Origin: Bacteroidales bacterium
Lineage (GTDB): Bacteria; Bacteroidota; Bacteroidia; Bacteroidales; UBA932
Direction: 5' to 3'
Assembly: GCA_017620335.1 (NCBI GenBank)
Contig: JAFZQO010000017.1
Coordinates: 45,369-109,368, forward strand
DNA length: 64,000 bases
Shown: positions 17,163 through 24,931 of the stretch, in pieces
Position numbering within the stretch: position 1 is the stretch's first letter
How the letters are laid out: each line of letters begins with the position of its first letter
The notes under the pieces: model-generated
What the model saw: only the letters and a program-made list of their open reading frames with translations
Told to the model about the DNA's origin: nothing
The model's database searches: none
Program-made: the position numbers and the translations under genes

Positions 17163-17573
17163 TTAATTCTCTATGGTGAACACGTATTGGTTCCGCAGCC
17201 TGTCCCTGAACAGCCAGAGGAACAGATAATACACCGCCACTCCTCCGACGGCGCCCAGCCCTGCGGCCAGTTCGCCGGCCCCGAGGCCGAGCGACACGAG
17301 CAGGACTGCAAGCAGGACCACCAGGGGGGCGACATATGCGAGCCACACGGCCTTGTGACCCATCGAGGCCTTGAGCAGGACGTTCACCTCCTGCCCGGGC
17401 TCGAAACGGTCCCAGGACCTTGTGGGTACCTCTATCGCTTTCTTAGTGTATTCGGACATGCCGCAAAGGCCGGAGGCATGGCAGGTCGAGCAGGCCGATC
17501 CGGAGATGATCTCAACCGTCGTGAACTCCGGCGTGACCTGCACTATCCTTCCCTTATGAGAGACGGTCTCCAT
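17163..17573 (-). CDS. rseC: RseC/MucC-family membrane protein
   Basis: A 136-residue protein with a cysteine-rich N-terminal domain (SACSTCHASGLCGMSE) and two membrane helices at about 75-120, the standard RseC layout. In gammaproteobacteria RseC takes part in envelope stress and in the SoxR-reducing system together with Rsx/Rnf. The gene here lies directly upstream of rnfB and 6 bp after dnaB, so an accessory role in the Rnf complex is likely, although its exact biochemical task is not known. Confidence 0.88.
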   Translation of the reverse strand: METVSHKGRIVQVTPEFTTVEIISGSACSTCHASGLCGMSEYTKKAIEVPTRSWDRFEPGQEVNVLLKASMGHKAVWLAYVAPLVVLLAVLLVSLGLGAGELAAGLGAVGGVAVYYLFLWLFRDRLRNQYVFTIEN

Positions 17574-17579
17574 GCTGCA

Positions 17580-19046
17580 TCAGAATGCGGGATTGTAGAA
17601 CTCGCTGTTCATGCCGGACTCGAAGGTCCTGGCCTGCACGTCGAGCGAATCGTCCATCTCCATGAACTTGATCTGCTCGCTCTTGAACCTCATGTCGATG
17701 TCTGCGGTCTCGCCGTTGCGGTGCTTGGCGATGATGATCTCGGTCGCCTCCTTGTCCCCCTCATTCTGCGACAGACCCACATAATCAGGCCTGTGGATGA
17801 AGATGACCATGTCGGCGTCCTGCTCGATGGAGCCGGACTCACGCAGGTCGCTCAATTGCGGCTTACCGCTGCCGCCCTGACGCTGCACGGCATTTCGTGA
17901 CAGCTGAGAGAGGGCGATGATGGGGACGTTGAGTTCCTTGGCCGTGGCCTTGAGGGTGCGGGAGATCGCGGCGACCTCCTGCTCGCGCATGCCGCGCAGT
18001 TCAGCAGGTCCCTGCATAAGCTGGAGATAGTCCACGAACACGATGCGCACTCCCCTGTTCTTCACCAGGGTCTTGACCTTGGTGCGGAACTCCATGACGG
18101 GGATGCCGGGGGTGTCGTCGATGTACAGGGGGGCCTTTGCGAGGGCCTTCAGCTTGTACTCGAGCTGCTCCCACTCGTAGGATTCCAGCTTGACTCCGCC
18201 TTTGATCTTGTCGGCGCTGAGGCCTGACTCGCTGGTCATAAGTCGCTTGGCAAGCTGAATGGCGGACATCTCAAGGGAGAAGAACGCCACCGGCATGTGG
18301 TGGATGACCGCGGCGTTGCGGGCGAGGTTGAGCGCGAAGGCGGTCTTACCTACCGAAGGGCGGGCGGCGAGGATGATGAGGTCCGAAGGCTGCCAGCCCT
18401 GCGTGATGCGGTCTATGGACGCGAAGCCCGAAGGGACGCCCGTGGGGCCTTCGCTCCCCTGGAGCTTCTCGATGTCGCTGAGGGCGGTGTTGATGATGGA
18501 GCCTATGTCCTGGACCTCCTTACGGACGTTGTTCTGGATGGCGGCATACACCTCGGTCTGCGCCATGTCGATCAGGTCGTCCACCTTGACGGAGTCGTCA
18601 TACGACTTCTTGAGGATGTCGTATGACGCCTTGATAAGGTCCCTCTGGATAGTCTTCTGCTTGAGGATCTTGATGTGGAACTCCATATTGGCGGCGGCGC
18701 CGACCTTCTGCGAGAGGTCGGCCAGCGCCACGGGGCCGCCCACTTCTGCGAGCTGCCCGTTCGCCTTGAGCTTGTTGGAGACCGTGATGAGGTCCACGGC
18801 GACATGCTCCGTGACCAGGGAGGACATGGCCTCGAAGATCATACGGTGGTGAGGGTCGTAGAAACACGACGGGGAAAGCTCCTCCATGGCCTCGTCCACG
18901 CAGGACGGCTCGAGGAGCATCGCTCCCAGGACGGACTCTTCAGCATCAAGAGCCTGAGGCGGGATATTACCCATCTCAAGCCCAAGTGCATCCAGGTTGA
19001 CCGCCTGTTCCTTCTTCCGGTACGGTCTGCTTTTCTGGTCAGGCAT
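17580..19046 (-). CDS. dnaB: replicative DNA helicase
   Basis: A 488-residue DnaB. The N-terminal helical collar domain covers about residues 25-130 (PPQALDAEESVLGAMLLEP). The RecA-like C-terminal domain carries Walker A ARPSVGKTAFALNLARNAA near residue 230, Walker B VRIVFVDYLQLMQG, and the arginine-rich SQLSRNAVQRQGG. No intein or insertion is seen. It unwinds DNA at the fork. It lies between a zinc-ribbon gene (12-bp gap) and rseC-rnf (6-bp gap) on one strand, so the helicase seems to be cotranscribed with a redox pump operon. Confidence 0.97.
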   Translation of the reverse strand: MPDQKSRPYRKKEQAVNLDALGLEMGNIPPQALDAEESVLGAMLLEPSCVDEAMEELSPSCFYDPHHRMIFEAMSSLVTEHVAVDLITVSNKLKANGQLAEVGGPVALADLSQKVGAAANMEFHIKILKQKTIQRDLIKASYDILKKSYDDSVKVDDLIDMAQTEVYAAIQNNVRKEVQDIGSIINTALSDIEKLQGSEGPTGVPSGFASIDRITQGWQPSDLIILAARPSVGKTAFALNLARNAAVIHHMPVAFFSLEMSAIQLAKRLMTSESGLSADKIKGGVKLESYEWEQLEYKLKALAKAPLYIDDTPGIPVMEFRTKVKTLVKNRGVRIVFVDYLQLMQGPAELRGMREQEVAAISRTLKATAKELNVPIIALSQLSRNAVQRQGGSGKPQLSDLRESGSIEQDADMVIFIHRPDYVGLSQNEGDKEATEIIIAKHRNGETADIDMRFKSEQIKFMEMDDSLDVQARTFESGMNSEFYNPAF

Positions 19047-19058
19047 GGCCAGTGAGGT

Positions 19059-19868
19059 TTACTCGAATTCGGAGTTTACGATAATGCGTCCGCAGTGCTC
19101 GCAGATGATGAGCTTCTTGTTGGAAGCGATCTCCAGGAGACGCTGGGGGGTAATGGTATTGAAGCATCCTCCGCAGGAGTCGCCGTTGTACACCGACACC
19201 ACGGCGAGATGGTTGTGGACGCTCTTGCGGATGCGGTCGTAAGCGCTCATGGTCCTGGCGTCGATCTTGGCGGCGCAGGCGTTGCGCTTCTCGATGAGTT
19301 CCTTCTCCTCGTCGGCGGTGGACTCGACGATGCTCTCAAGCTCCTGCCTCTTGGCCTTGAGGTCCTCGCTGCGCATTGCAATGACGTGCTTGAGGTCCTC
19401 GATGGCGGCCTTCTTGTTGGCGATGGCCATCTTGGAGTCGTTGATGTTTTTCTCCGAGATCTGGCGGAGGTAGCCCTGGTTCTCGATCTCCTTGTTGATG
19501 GAATCGAACTCGCGGCTGTTGGAGATGTTGTTCAGCTGCTCCTGATACTTGGCGATCTCCTCGTCCAGGTCGATGATGTTCTGCTTGTTGGCGGCGATGG
19601 ACTTGTTGAACCTGTCGATGACCTCGGTCTCCTGGGCGACCTTGGCCTTGAGGTCGGCGACCTCGTTCTCGAGCGCCTCGACCTCGTCCGGGAGCTCGCC
19701 ACGGAGCTGGAGGATCTTGTCGATGGCCACGTCGGCCTTCTGGAGGTCATAGAGGACCTTGAGTTTCTCCTCTACGCTGAGCTCCGAATCTGCGAAGTTC
19801 TTCTGCAGGGAGACGAAGGTTTCCCTCTGGTCTATGGGTGTCTCCACCTTCTTGATTTTCTTAGCCAT
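19059..19868 (-). CDS. coiled-coil protein with C-terminal C4 zinc ribbon
   Basis: A 269-residue soluble protein. Residues from about 40 to 205 are a long charged coiled coil (Glu/Lys/Ile/Leu heptads), followed by a zinc-ribbon with SCGGCFNTI and CEHCGRIIV as the two CxxC knuckles. This is the family annotated as C4-type zinc-ribbon protein (COG1579-like), conserved in Bacteroidetes and thought to bind nucleic acid or act as an adaptor; the function is not established. It is the first gene of the run leading to dnaB and rnf, with a good -7 box 38 bp upstream. Confidence 0.85.
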   Translation of the reverse strand: MAKKIKKVETPIDQRETFVSLQKNFADSELSVEEKLKVLYDLQKADVAIDKILQLRGELPDEVEALENEVADLKAKVAQETEVIDRFNKSIAANKQNIIDLDEEIAKYQEQLNNISNSREFDSINKEIENQGYLRQISEKNINDSKMAIANKKAAIEDLKHVIAMRSEDLKAKRQELESIVESTADEEKELIEKRNACAAKIDARTMSAYDRIRKSVHNHLAVVSVYNGDSCGGCFNTITPQRLLEIASNKKLIICEHCGRIIVNSEFE

Positions 19869-19905
19869 ATTAAAAAGCTGTTTATTCTTATTCTGTTAGG
19901 AACTG

Positions 19906-19913
19906 CAAAAGTA
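19906..19913 (-). promoter_or_regulatory. -7 box upstream of the zinc-ribbon/dnaB/rnf run
   Basis: On the minus strand it reads TACTTTTG, an exact match to TAnnTTTG, followed by C. It lies 38 bp before the ATG at 19868 in a 61-bp AT-rich gap. It would drive transcription through the zinc-ribbon gene, dnaB, rseC and rnfBCDGEA. The -33 element is not clear. Confidence 0.6.
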
Positions 19914-19929
19914 CAAAATAATTTCCTGT

Positions 19930-20247
19930 TTATAAAGCCTTTTTCACCTCGGTCAGCTGCTCGCGGATCTTTTTAAGCGATTCCAACACCTTTACGTCCT
20001 TGTCTACGGCCCTTTTGCTGTCCTTGAGGGCCTTGTCGACGCCCTCCAGGGTCATGCCCTTGACGTTCACCAGATAATGGATCTGCTTCAGGGTCTCGAT
20101 GTCGGCGGCGGTGTATTTGCGGTCGCCGCGCGAGGAGCGTCCGACCTTGAAGTGCCGGTCGAACTCGTTAGTCCAATATCTTACCAGGGACGTGCTCTCC
20201 CCGATGGCTTGTGCGGCTTCGCCGATGCTGAAGTACAACTTGTCCAT
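19930..20247 (-). CDS. MerR-family transcriptional regulator
   Basis: A 105-residue protein with an N-terminal winged helix-turn-helix of MerR type (YFSIGEAAQAIGESTSLVRYW followed by the wing GDRKYTAADIETLKQI) and a short C-terminal helical region (about 75-105) for dimerisation. There is no effector domain and no metal-binding cysteine, so this is the small MerR group common in Bacteroidetes with unknown signal. It lies 18 bp after an M23 peptidase gene and probably belongs to that operon. Confidence 0.88.
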   Translation of the reverse strand: MDKLYFSIGEAAQAIGESTSLVRYWTNEFDRHFKVGRSSRGDRKYTAADIETLKQIHYLVNVKGMTLEGVDKALKDSKRAVDKDVKVLESLKKIREQLTEVKKAL

Positions 20248-20265
20248 ATAGCTTTAGTTTTTGTG

Positions 20266-21216
20266 TTAGTCGAGCGACTGGCCCGTCCGGGAGGCCATCA
20301 GTTTCATTCCTGCATATGCGTCCGGCGTCACGCCGGCGAAGAAACAGTCCACGGGATCCATGTATTGACCGTCCTTCAGGAGTTCGAAATGCAGGTGGGG
20401 GGCGAAGGAGTTGCCGGAGATGCCCACGGAGGCGATTTTCCGGCCGCGCTGCACCCTCTGGCCGCGCGAGACGGTGATGTCCGCCAGGTGAGCATAGCGG
20501 GTGACGTAACCTCCGGGATGGGTGATCTCAACCACGTTGCCCAGGCCCTTTCTCGAAGTGACCACGTCCGTGACGGTGCCGTCGGCAACGGCAAGGACCG
20601 GATCCCCCTGCGGAGCTATCAGGTCCACCCCGTTATGCGCGGTCTCCACCTTGTAGAAGGGATTGACCTTCTGTCCTACCGATGCGCCCACCTGGGCGAA
20701 GGAGACGGTGGACAGCGGCAGGGACATGGGAGGGAGGGCGCGGTCCCCGGAGGCCACCAGCCCCAGGGCCCTGCGGAAATTGTCCTCCACGCGCGCCGCG
20801 CGTCCCTCGGCGGCGACGACCTTGCCGTACGCGTATTCCACCATCTCGTAGTCCGGGACAGTGTCCGCGGCGGCGAGGTAGTCCTCGGAAAGGAGGGCGT
20901 CCATCTGAGGGGCTCGGGCATGGAAGATCTCCTCGTAGATCTGGTCGTCCTTGACCTCGAGACCCGCGATGACGTCCGAAAGGAGCCTCTCACGCTTCAG
21001 CATGTCCTGGTAAGTACGCTCGTAGAGGCGGTTCTCGCGGATGAGACGGCGCTCGGAGTCGGTGTTGACCACAAGGGCGAAGACGATGTAGTAGAAGACT
21101 GCCAGCGACACGGTCGCAACGGTGTATTTCAATATGCTCTTCACCACGTTCCAGACGGTCCTTGTGGAGCGCCTGAAGCGGAGGTTCCTGTCGATTATGT
21201 ACTGCTCCCTGCTCAT
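20266..21216 (-). CDS. membrane-anchored M23 (LytM) peptidase, copy 2
   Basis: A 316-residue protein: a short cytoplasmic arm, one membrane helix at about 33-52, a helical region to about 190, and a C-terminal LytM domain. Zinc ligands are intact: AHNGVDL (HxxxD) and APHLHFEL (HxH), with the catalytic TRYAHL histidine. It is predicted to cut, or help organise, peptidoglycan cross-bridges in the periplasm. The start overlaps the previous gene's stop in an ATGA (21213-21216). The two M23 proteins share architecture and may act as a pair. Confidence 0.9.
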   Translation of the reverse strand: MSREQYIIDRNLRFRRSTRTVWNVVKSILKYTVATVSLAVFYYIVFALVVNTDSERRLIRENRLYERTYQDMLKRERLLSDVIAGLEVKDDQIYEEIFHARAPQMDALLSEDYLAAADTVPDYEMVEYAYGKVVAAEGRAARVEDNFRRALGLVASGDRALPPMSLPLSTVSFAQVGASVGQKVNPFYKVETAHNGVDLIAPQGDPVLAVADGTVTDVVTSRKGLGNVVEITHPGGYVTRYAHLADITVSRGQRVQRGRKIASVGISGNSFAPHLHFELLKDGQYMDPVDCFFAGVTPDAYAGMKLMASRTGQSLD

Positions 21217-22223
21217 CTCCTTCTCACTCTGAATGACTGCTGGAGCAGTTCCTTGGTTTCGTCGCCGCGCTTGCGGACCATCTCTGCATATTCCTTCACG
21301 GGCATGTCCATGTCCAGGTAGTTCATCGGATTGACCCTTTCACCCCGGTATAGCACCTCGTAATGCAGGTGCGGTCCCGTGGACTTTCCGGAGTTGCCGC
21401 TTTCGCCTATGCAGTCACCGCGCTTGAGCTTCATGCCCTCAGCCACGCTGATGACGCTCATGTGCGCATAGCGCGTCTTGTAGCCGAAGCCGTGGTCGAT
21501 GAGTATTTCGTTGCCGTAGCCGGTGAAGCTGAATTTCACGTATTCCACCACTCCGTCGCCCGTGGCGTAGACAGGTGTGCCGGGCTTCATCGCGAAATCC
21601 TGGCCGTCGTGATACTTGGTCGTGCCGGAAATGGGGTCGCTCCTGTATCCGAAGGGGCTGGAGAGGGTGTATTTGCCTTTCTCGGGACTGAAAGGAGGGA
21701 TGGCGGGGATGCAGGAAGCCATGTCGCCGGCCCTCTTGGAAAGGGTCGCGACCTCGTCGAAGGACTTGCTCTGTACGTATGTCTCCTTGGTCAGGTGGTC
21801 GAGGCGCTCGGCAGTGCCCCGGAGCGGGCTTCCGGGCTGAGCGTCAGCGAGATAGTCGTAGCGGTTCAGGCCGCCGAAGCCGGACTCGCGGAGCTCCTGG
21901 GGGATCTCGTTCATTCCGAAGATCGAACGGTATATGTCGTCGTTGCGCGTCTCCAGGGCCTTTAGTGTCGTTTCGTAGCTGTCGAGGCGGCGGTTGAGCA
22001 CCTCCATGCGCGACACCCAGCGGGCGTTTTCCAGCTTCAGGATGGCCATTTTGGGCGACTCGTTTCCGAGGACGGAGGTGTAGAGGAAGAAATACAGAAG
22101 GGCAAGGGCCACGCTGCCGAGGAACACGAGGGTGGCCTTGGCGAAGATGGTCCTCCTGGAAACCTCCCTCAACTCGTACAACAAGGTATCGGGATTGAGG
22201 CTGTACTTGCGGAACTTGGACAT
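21213..22223 (-). CDS. membrane-anchored M23 (LytM) peptidase, copy 1
   Basis: A 336-residue protein with an N-terminal cytoplasmic segment, one membrane helix at about 30-50, a helical middle part and a C-terminal LytM domain. The zinc site is complete (KYHDGQDFA and GPHLHYEVL) together with TRYAHM, so it is expected to be an active endopeptidase. It leads a small operon of two M23 genes and a MerR regulator. Its -7 box (22231-22238) lies only 8 bp before the ATG, implying a very short leader. Confidence 0.9.
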   Translation of the reverse strand: MSKFRKYSLNPDTLLYELREVSRRTIFAKATLVFLGSVALALLYFFLYTSVLGNESPKMAILKLENARWVSRMEVLNRRLDSYETTLKALETRNDDIYRSIFGMNEIPQELRESGFGGLNRYDYLADAQPGSPLRGTAERLDHLTKETYVQSKSFDEVATLSKRAGDMASCIPAIPPFSPEKGKYTLSSPFGYRSDPISGTTKYHDGQDFAMKPGTPVYATGDGVVEYVKFSFTGYGNEILIDHGFGYKTRYAHMSVISVAEGMKLKRGDCIGESGNSGKSTGPHLHYEVLYRGERVNPMNYLDMDMPVKEYAEMVRKRGDETKELLQQSFRVRRR

Positions 22224-22230
22224 ATCCGGG

Positions 22231-22238
22231 CAAATATA
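22231..22238 (-). promoter_or_regulatory. -7 box for the M23 operon
   Basis: Minus-strand TATATTTG, an exact TAnnTTTG match followed by C, just upstream of the ATG at 22223. It is part of a 71-bp divergent intergenic region shared with alaS. Confidence 0.6.
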
Positions 22239-22260
22239 CTCTTTTTTGAGGAAAAAGTGC

Positions 22261-22268
22261 TAATTTTG
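22261..22268 (+). promoter_or_regulatory. -7 box for alaS
   Basis: Plus-strand TAATTTTG matches TAnnTTTG, followed by C, 26 bp before the alaS ATG. It lies back to back with the M23 promoter. No T-box or other leader structure fits in the short leader. Confidence 0.6.
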
Positions 22269-22294
22269 CAGTCTGTGTTATTATTAAGAGTATT

Positions 22295-24913
22295 ATGACT
22301 TCCAAAGAAATCAGGCAGAAATTCCTGGATTATTTCTCTTCCAAGGGGCATACCGTGGTCCCTTCGGCTCCGATGGTCGTGAAGAACGACCCCACCCTCA
22401 TGTTCACCAATGCCGGCATGAACCAGTTCAAGGATATTTTCCTGGGCAATACCAAGTCCAGGTTCAACCGCGCCGTCGATTCGCAGAAATGCCTCCGCGT
22501 GAGCGGCAAGCACAACGACCTCGAGGAAGTGGGCCACGACACCTACCATCACACCATGTTCGAGATGCTTGGCAACTGGAGTTTCGGAGACTATTTCAAG
22601 GTGGAGGCCATCGACTGGGCCTGGGAACTGCTCACCGAAGTATATGGCATAGATAAGAAGGAACTCTACGCCACCGTTTTCGAGGGCTCGGCCGACGACG
22701 GCACCGCCATGGACGAGGAGGCCAGGCAGGCCTGGCTCAAGCACCTGCCGGAGGACCACATCGTCCTCGGCAACAAGCACGACAATTTCTGGGAGATGGG
22801 AGATACGGGACCGTGCGGTCCCTGCAGCGAGATACACATCGACATCCGTACCGCCGGGGAGCGTGCCTCCGGAGTTTCCGGGCGCGACCTCGTCAATACG
22901 GGCGACCCTCACGTCATCGAGATCTGGAACCTCGTGTTCATGGAGTTCCAGCGCCTCTCCGACGGCCACCTCGAGCCGCTTCCGGCCAAGAACATCGACA
23001 CCGGAATGGGCTTCGAGCGCCTCTGTGCCGTCCTCCAGGGCAAGAATTCCAACTACGATACCGACGTGTTCGGCGGGATGCTCGCCCGTATCGGCGAGCT
23101 CTCCGGGCATAAATACGGCGAGTCGCACGACACCGACGTGGCCATGCGCGTGATCGCCGACCACATCCGCGCCATCAGCTTCTCCATCGCCGACGGCCAG
23201 CTGCCGTCCAACGTCAAGGCCGGCTACGTGATCCGCAGGATCCTGCGCCGCGCCGTCCGCTACGGCTACACTTTCCTCGGGCTTTCCGAGCCCTTCCTCT
23301 GCCGCCTCGTGCAGCAGCTCGTCGACGACATGGGCGAATCATATCCCGAGATCAAGGCGCAGCAGAAACTCATCGAGAACGTCATCCGCGAGGAGGAGCT
23401 CGCCTTCCTGCGCACCCTCGACCGCGGCATCAAGCTCCTGGGCGACTACATGGCGGCCGATTCCGGCACCAAGGTGCTCGGCGGCGTGAACGCCTTCACC
23501 CTTTACGACACTTACGGATTCCCGATCGACCTCACCCAGCTCATCGCGGCCGAGAACGGCTTCACCGTGGACATGGAAGGTTTCCAGGAGGAACTGCGTA
23601 AGCAGAAGGAGCGCGCGCGCAACGCCACGGCCAACACATTCGGCGACTGGGTGGAGTACCACGGAGGCGAGGAGGTCGAGTTTGTCGGCTTCGACACCAC
23701 CGAGGTGGAAGGCGCCCTGCTGCTCAAGCAGCGCACGGTCGTCCAGAAGAACAAGGAGATGCTCCAGCTCGTCTTCGACCGTACTCCGTTCTACGGCGAG
23801 ATGGGCGGCGAGATCGGCGACACCGGAGTCCTCGAGACTGAGGACGGCGAGGTCATCCGCATCCTCAACACCGTCAAGGAGAACAACCTCACGATACATA
23901 TCGCCGAGCAGCTGCCGCAGGACTGTACCGGGGCCTTCAAGCTCACCGTCGACGCCGCCCGCAGGCAGCGCATCGCCAACAACCACAGCTGCACGCACCT
24001 GATGCACCGCGCGTTGCGCGAGATCCTCGGCACCCATGTTGAACAGAAGGGTTCTTATGTCTCCGACAAGGGATTCCGTTTCGACTTCTCGCATTTCGAG
24101 AAACTCTCGGACGAGCAGGTCGCCCAGGTAGAGCACCGGGTCAATGAACTGATACGCAGCAACTTCCCTCTGGACGAGAACCGTTCCGCCACCATGGAGG
24201 AGGCACGCGGCATGGGCGCCATGGCCCTTTTCGGGGAAAAGTACGGCGACCGCGTCCGCGTGGTCAGGTTCGGTCCCAGCGTGGAGCTCTGCGGCGGATG
24301 CCACACTTCCGCCACGGGCAACATCGGATTCTTCAAGATCGTCAGCGAATCGGCCATCGCCGCCGGCATCCGCCGCATCGAGGCCGTGACCGGAGCCGAG
24401 GCTGAAGACTTTGTCGGCGGCATCCAGGAGATGCTCAGGACCGCCAGGTCATTCTTCAACAACGTCCCTGACCTTACCGGAGCCATCTCCAAACTAATCG
24501 AGGACAACGCTTCGTTCAAGAAACAGGCGGAGGAATTCGCCCGCCAGAAGGCTGCGGAGTTCGCCGCCAGACTCTCCGAGAAGGCGGAGGACGTCAACGG
24601 CATCAAGCTGATTGTCAGCCAGATATCGGTCGACCCTGCGATGATGCGCAACGCCGTGCTGTCGCTGCAGAAGGGCATGAAGAATACAGCTGTCGCCGCG
24701 GCTTTCGAATATGAAGGCAAGCCGCAGCTGCTTCTGGCTTACTCCGACGACCTCGTCGCCGCCGGGCACAACGCCGGCAAGGAGATCCGCGATGCGGCGA
24801 AGTTCATCAAGGGCGGCGGCGGCGGACAGCCCGTCCTGGCCACCGCAGGTGGCAAGGATGTTGCAGGTCTGTCCGATGCCCTCGACACCCTCAGGGCCCT
24901 CGCCACGAAATAG
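22295..24913 (+). CDS. alaS: alanine--tRNA ligase
   Basis: An 872-residue class II synthetase of normal length. The N-terminal catalytic core has VSGKHNDLEEVGHDTYHHT and the motif regions TNAGMNQFKDIF and PCGPCSEIH. The editing domain has the zinc ligands NNHSCTHLMH and CGGCHTS. The C-terminal Ala region has the glycine-rich GGGGGQPVLA. It charges tRNA-Ala and clears Ser/Gly mischarging. Its stop is 18 bp before the permease-Fmt fusion on the same strand, so the two are probably cotranscribed. Confidence 0.98.
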   Translation: MTSKEIRQKFLDYFSSKGHTVVPSAPMVVKNDPTLMFTNAGMNQFKDIFLGNTKSRFNRAVDSQKCLRVSGKHNDLEEVGHDTYHHTMFEMLGNWSFGDYFKVEAIDWAWELLTEVYGIDKKELYATVFEGSADDGTAMDEEARQAWLKHLPEDHIVLGNKHDNFWEMGDTGPCGPCSEIHIDIRTAGERASGVSGRDLVNTGDPHVIEIWNLVFMEFQRLSDGHLEPLPAKNIDTGMGFERLCAVLQGKNSNYDTDVFGGMLARIGELSGHKYGESHDTDVAMRVIADHIRAISFSIADGQLPSNVKAGYVIRRILRRAVRYGYTFLGLSEPFLCRLVQQLVDDMGESYPEIKAQQKLIENVIREEELAFLRTLDRGIKLLGDYMAADSGTKVLGGVNAFTLYDTYGFPIDLTQLIAAENGFTVDMEGFQEELRKQKERARNATANTFGDWVEYHGGEEVEFVGFDTTEVEGALLLKQRTVVQKNKEMLQLVFDRTPFYGEMGGEIGDTGVLETEDGEVIRILNTVKENNLTIHIAEQLPQDCTGAFKLTVDAARRQRIANNHSCTHLMHRALREILGTHVEQKGSYVSDKGFRFDFSHFEKLSDEQVAQVEHRVNELIRSNFPLDENRSATMEEARGMGAMALFGEKYGDRVRVVRFGPSVELCGGCHTSATGNIGFFKIVSESAIAAGIRRIEAVTGAEAEDFVGGIQEMLRTARSFFNNVPDLTGAISKLIEDNASFKKQAEEFARQKAAEFAARLSEKAEDVNGIKLIVSQISVDPAMMRNAVLSLQKGMKNTAVAAAFEYEGKPQLLLAYSDDLVAAGHNAGKEIRDAAKFIKGGGGGQPVLATAGGKDVAGLSDALDTLRALATK

Positions 24914-24931
24914 CCATCCCGGGGTCACCGC

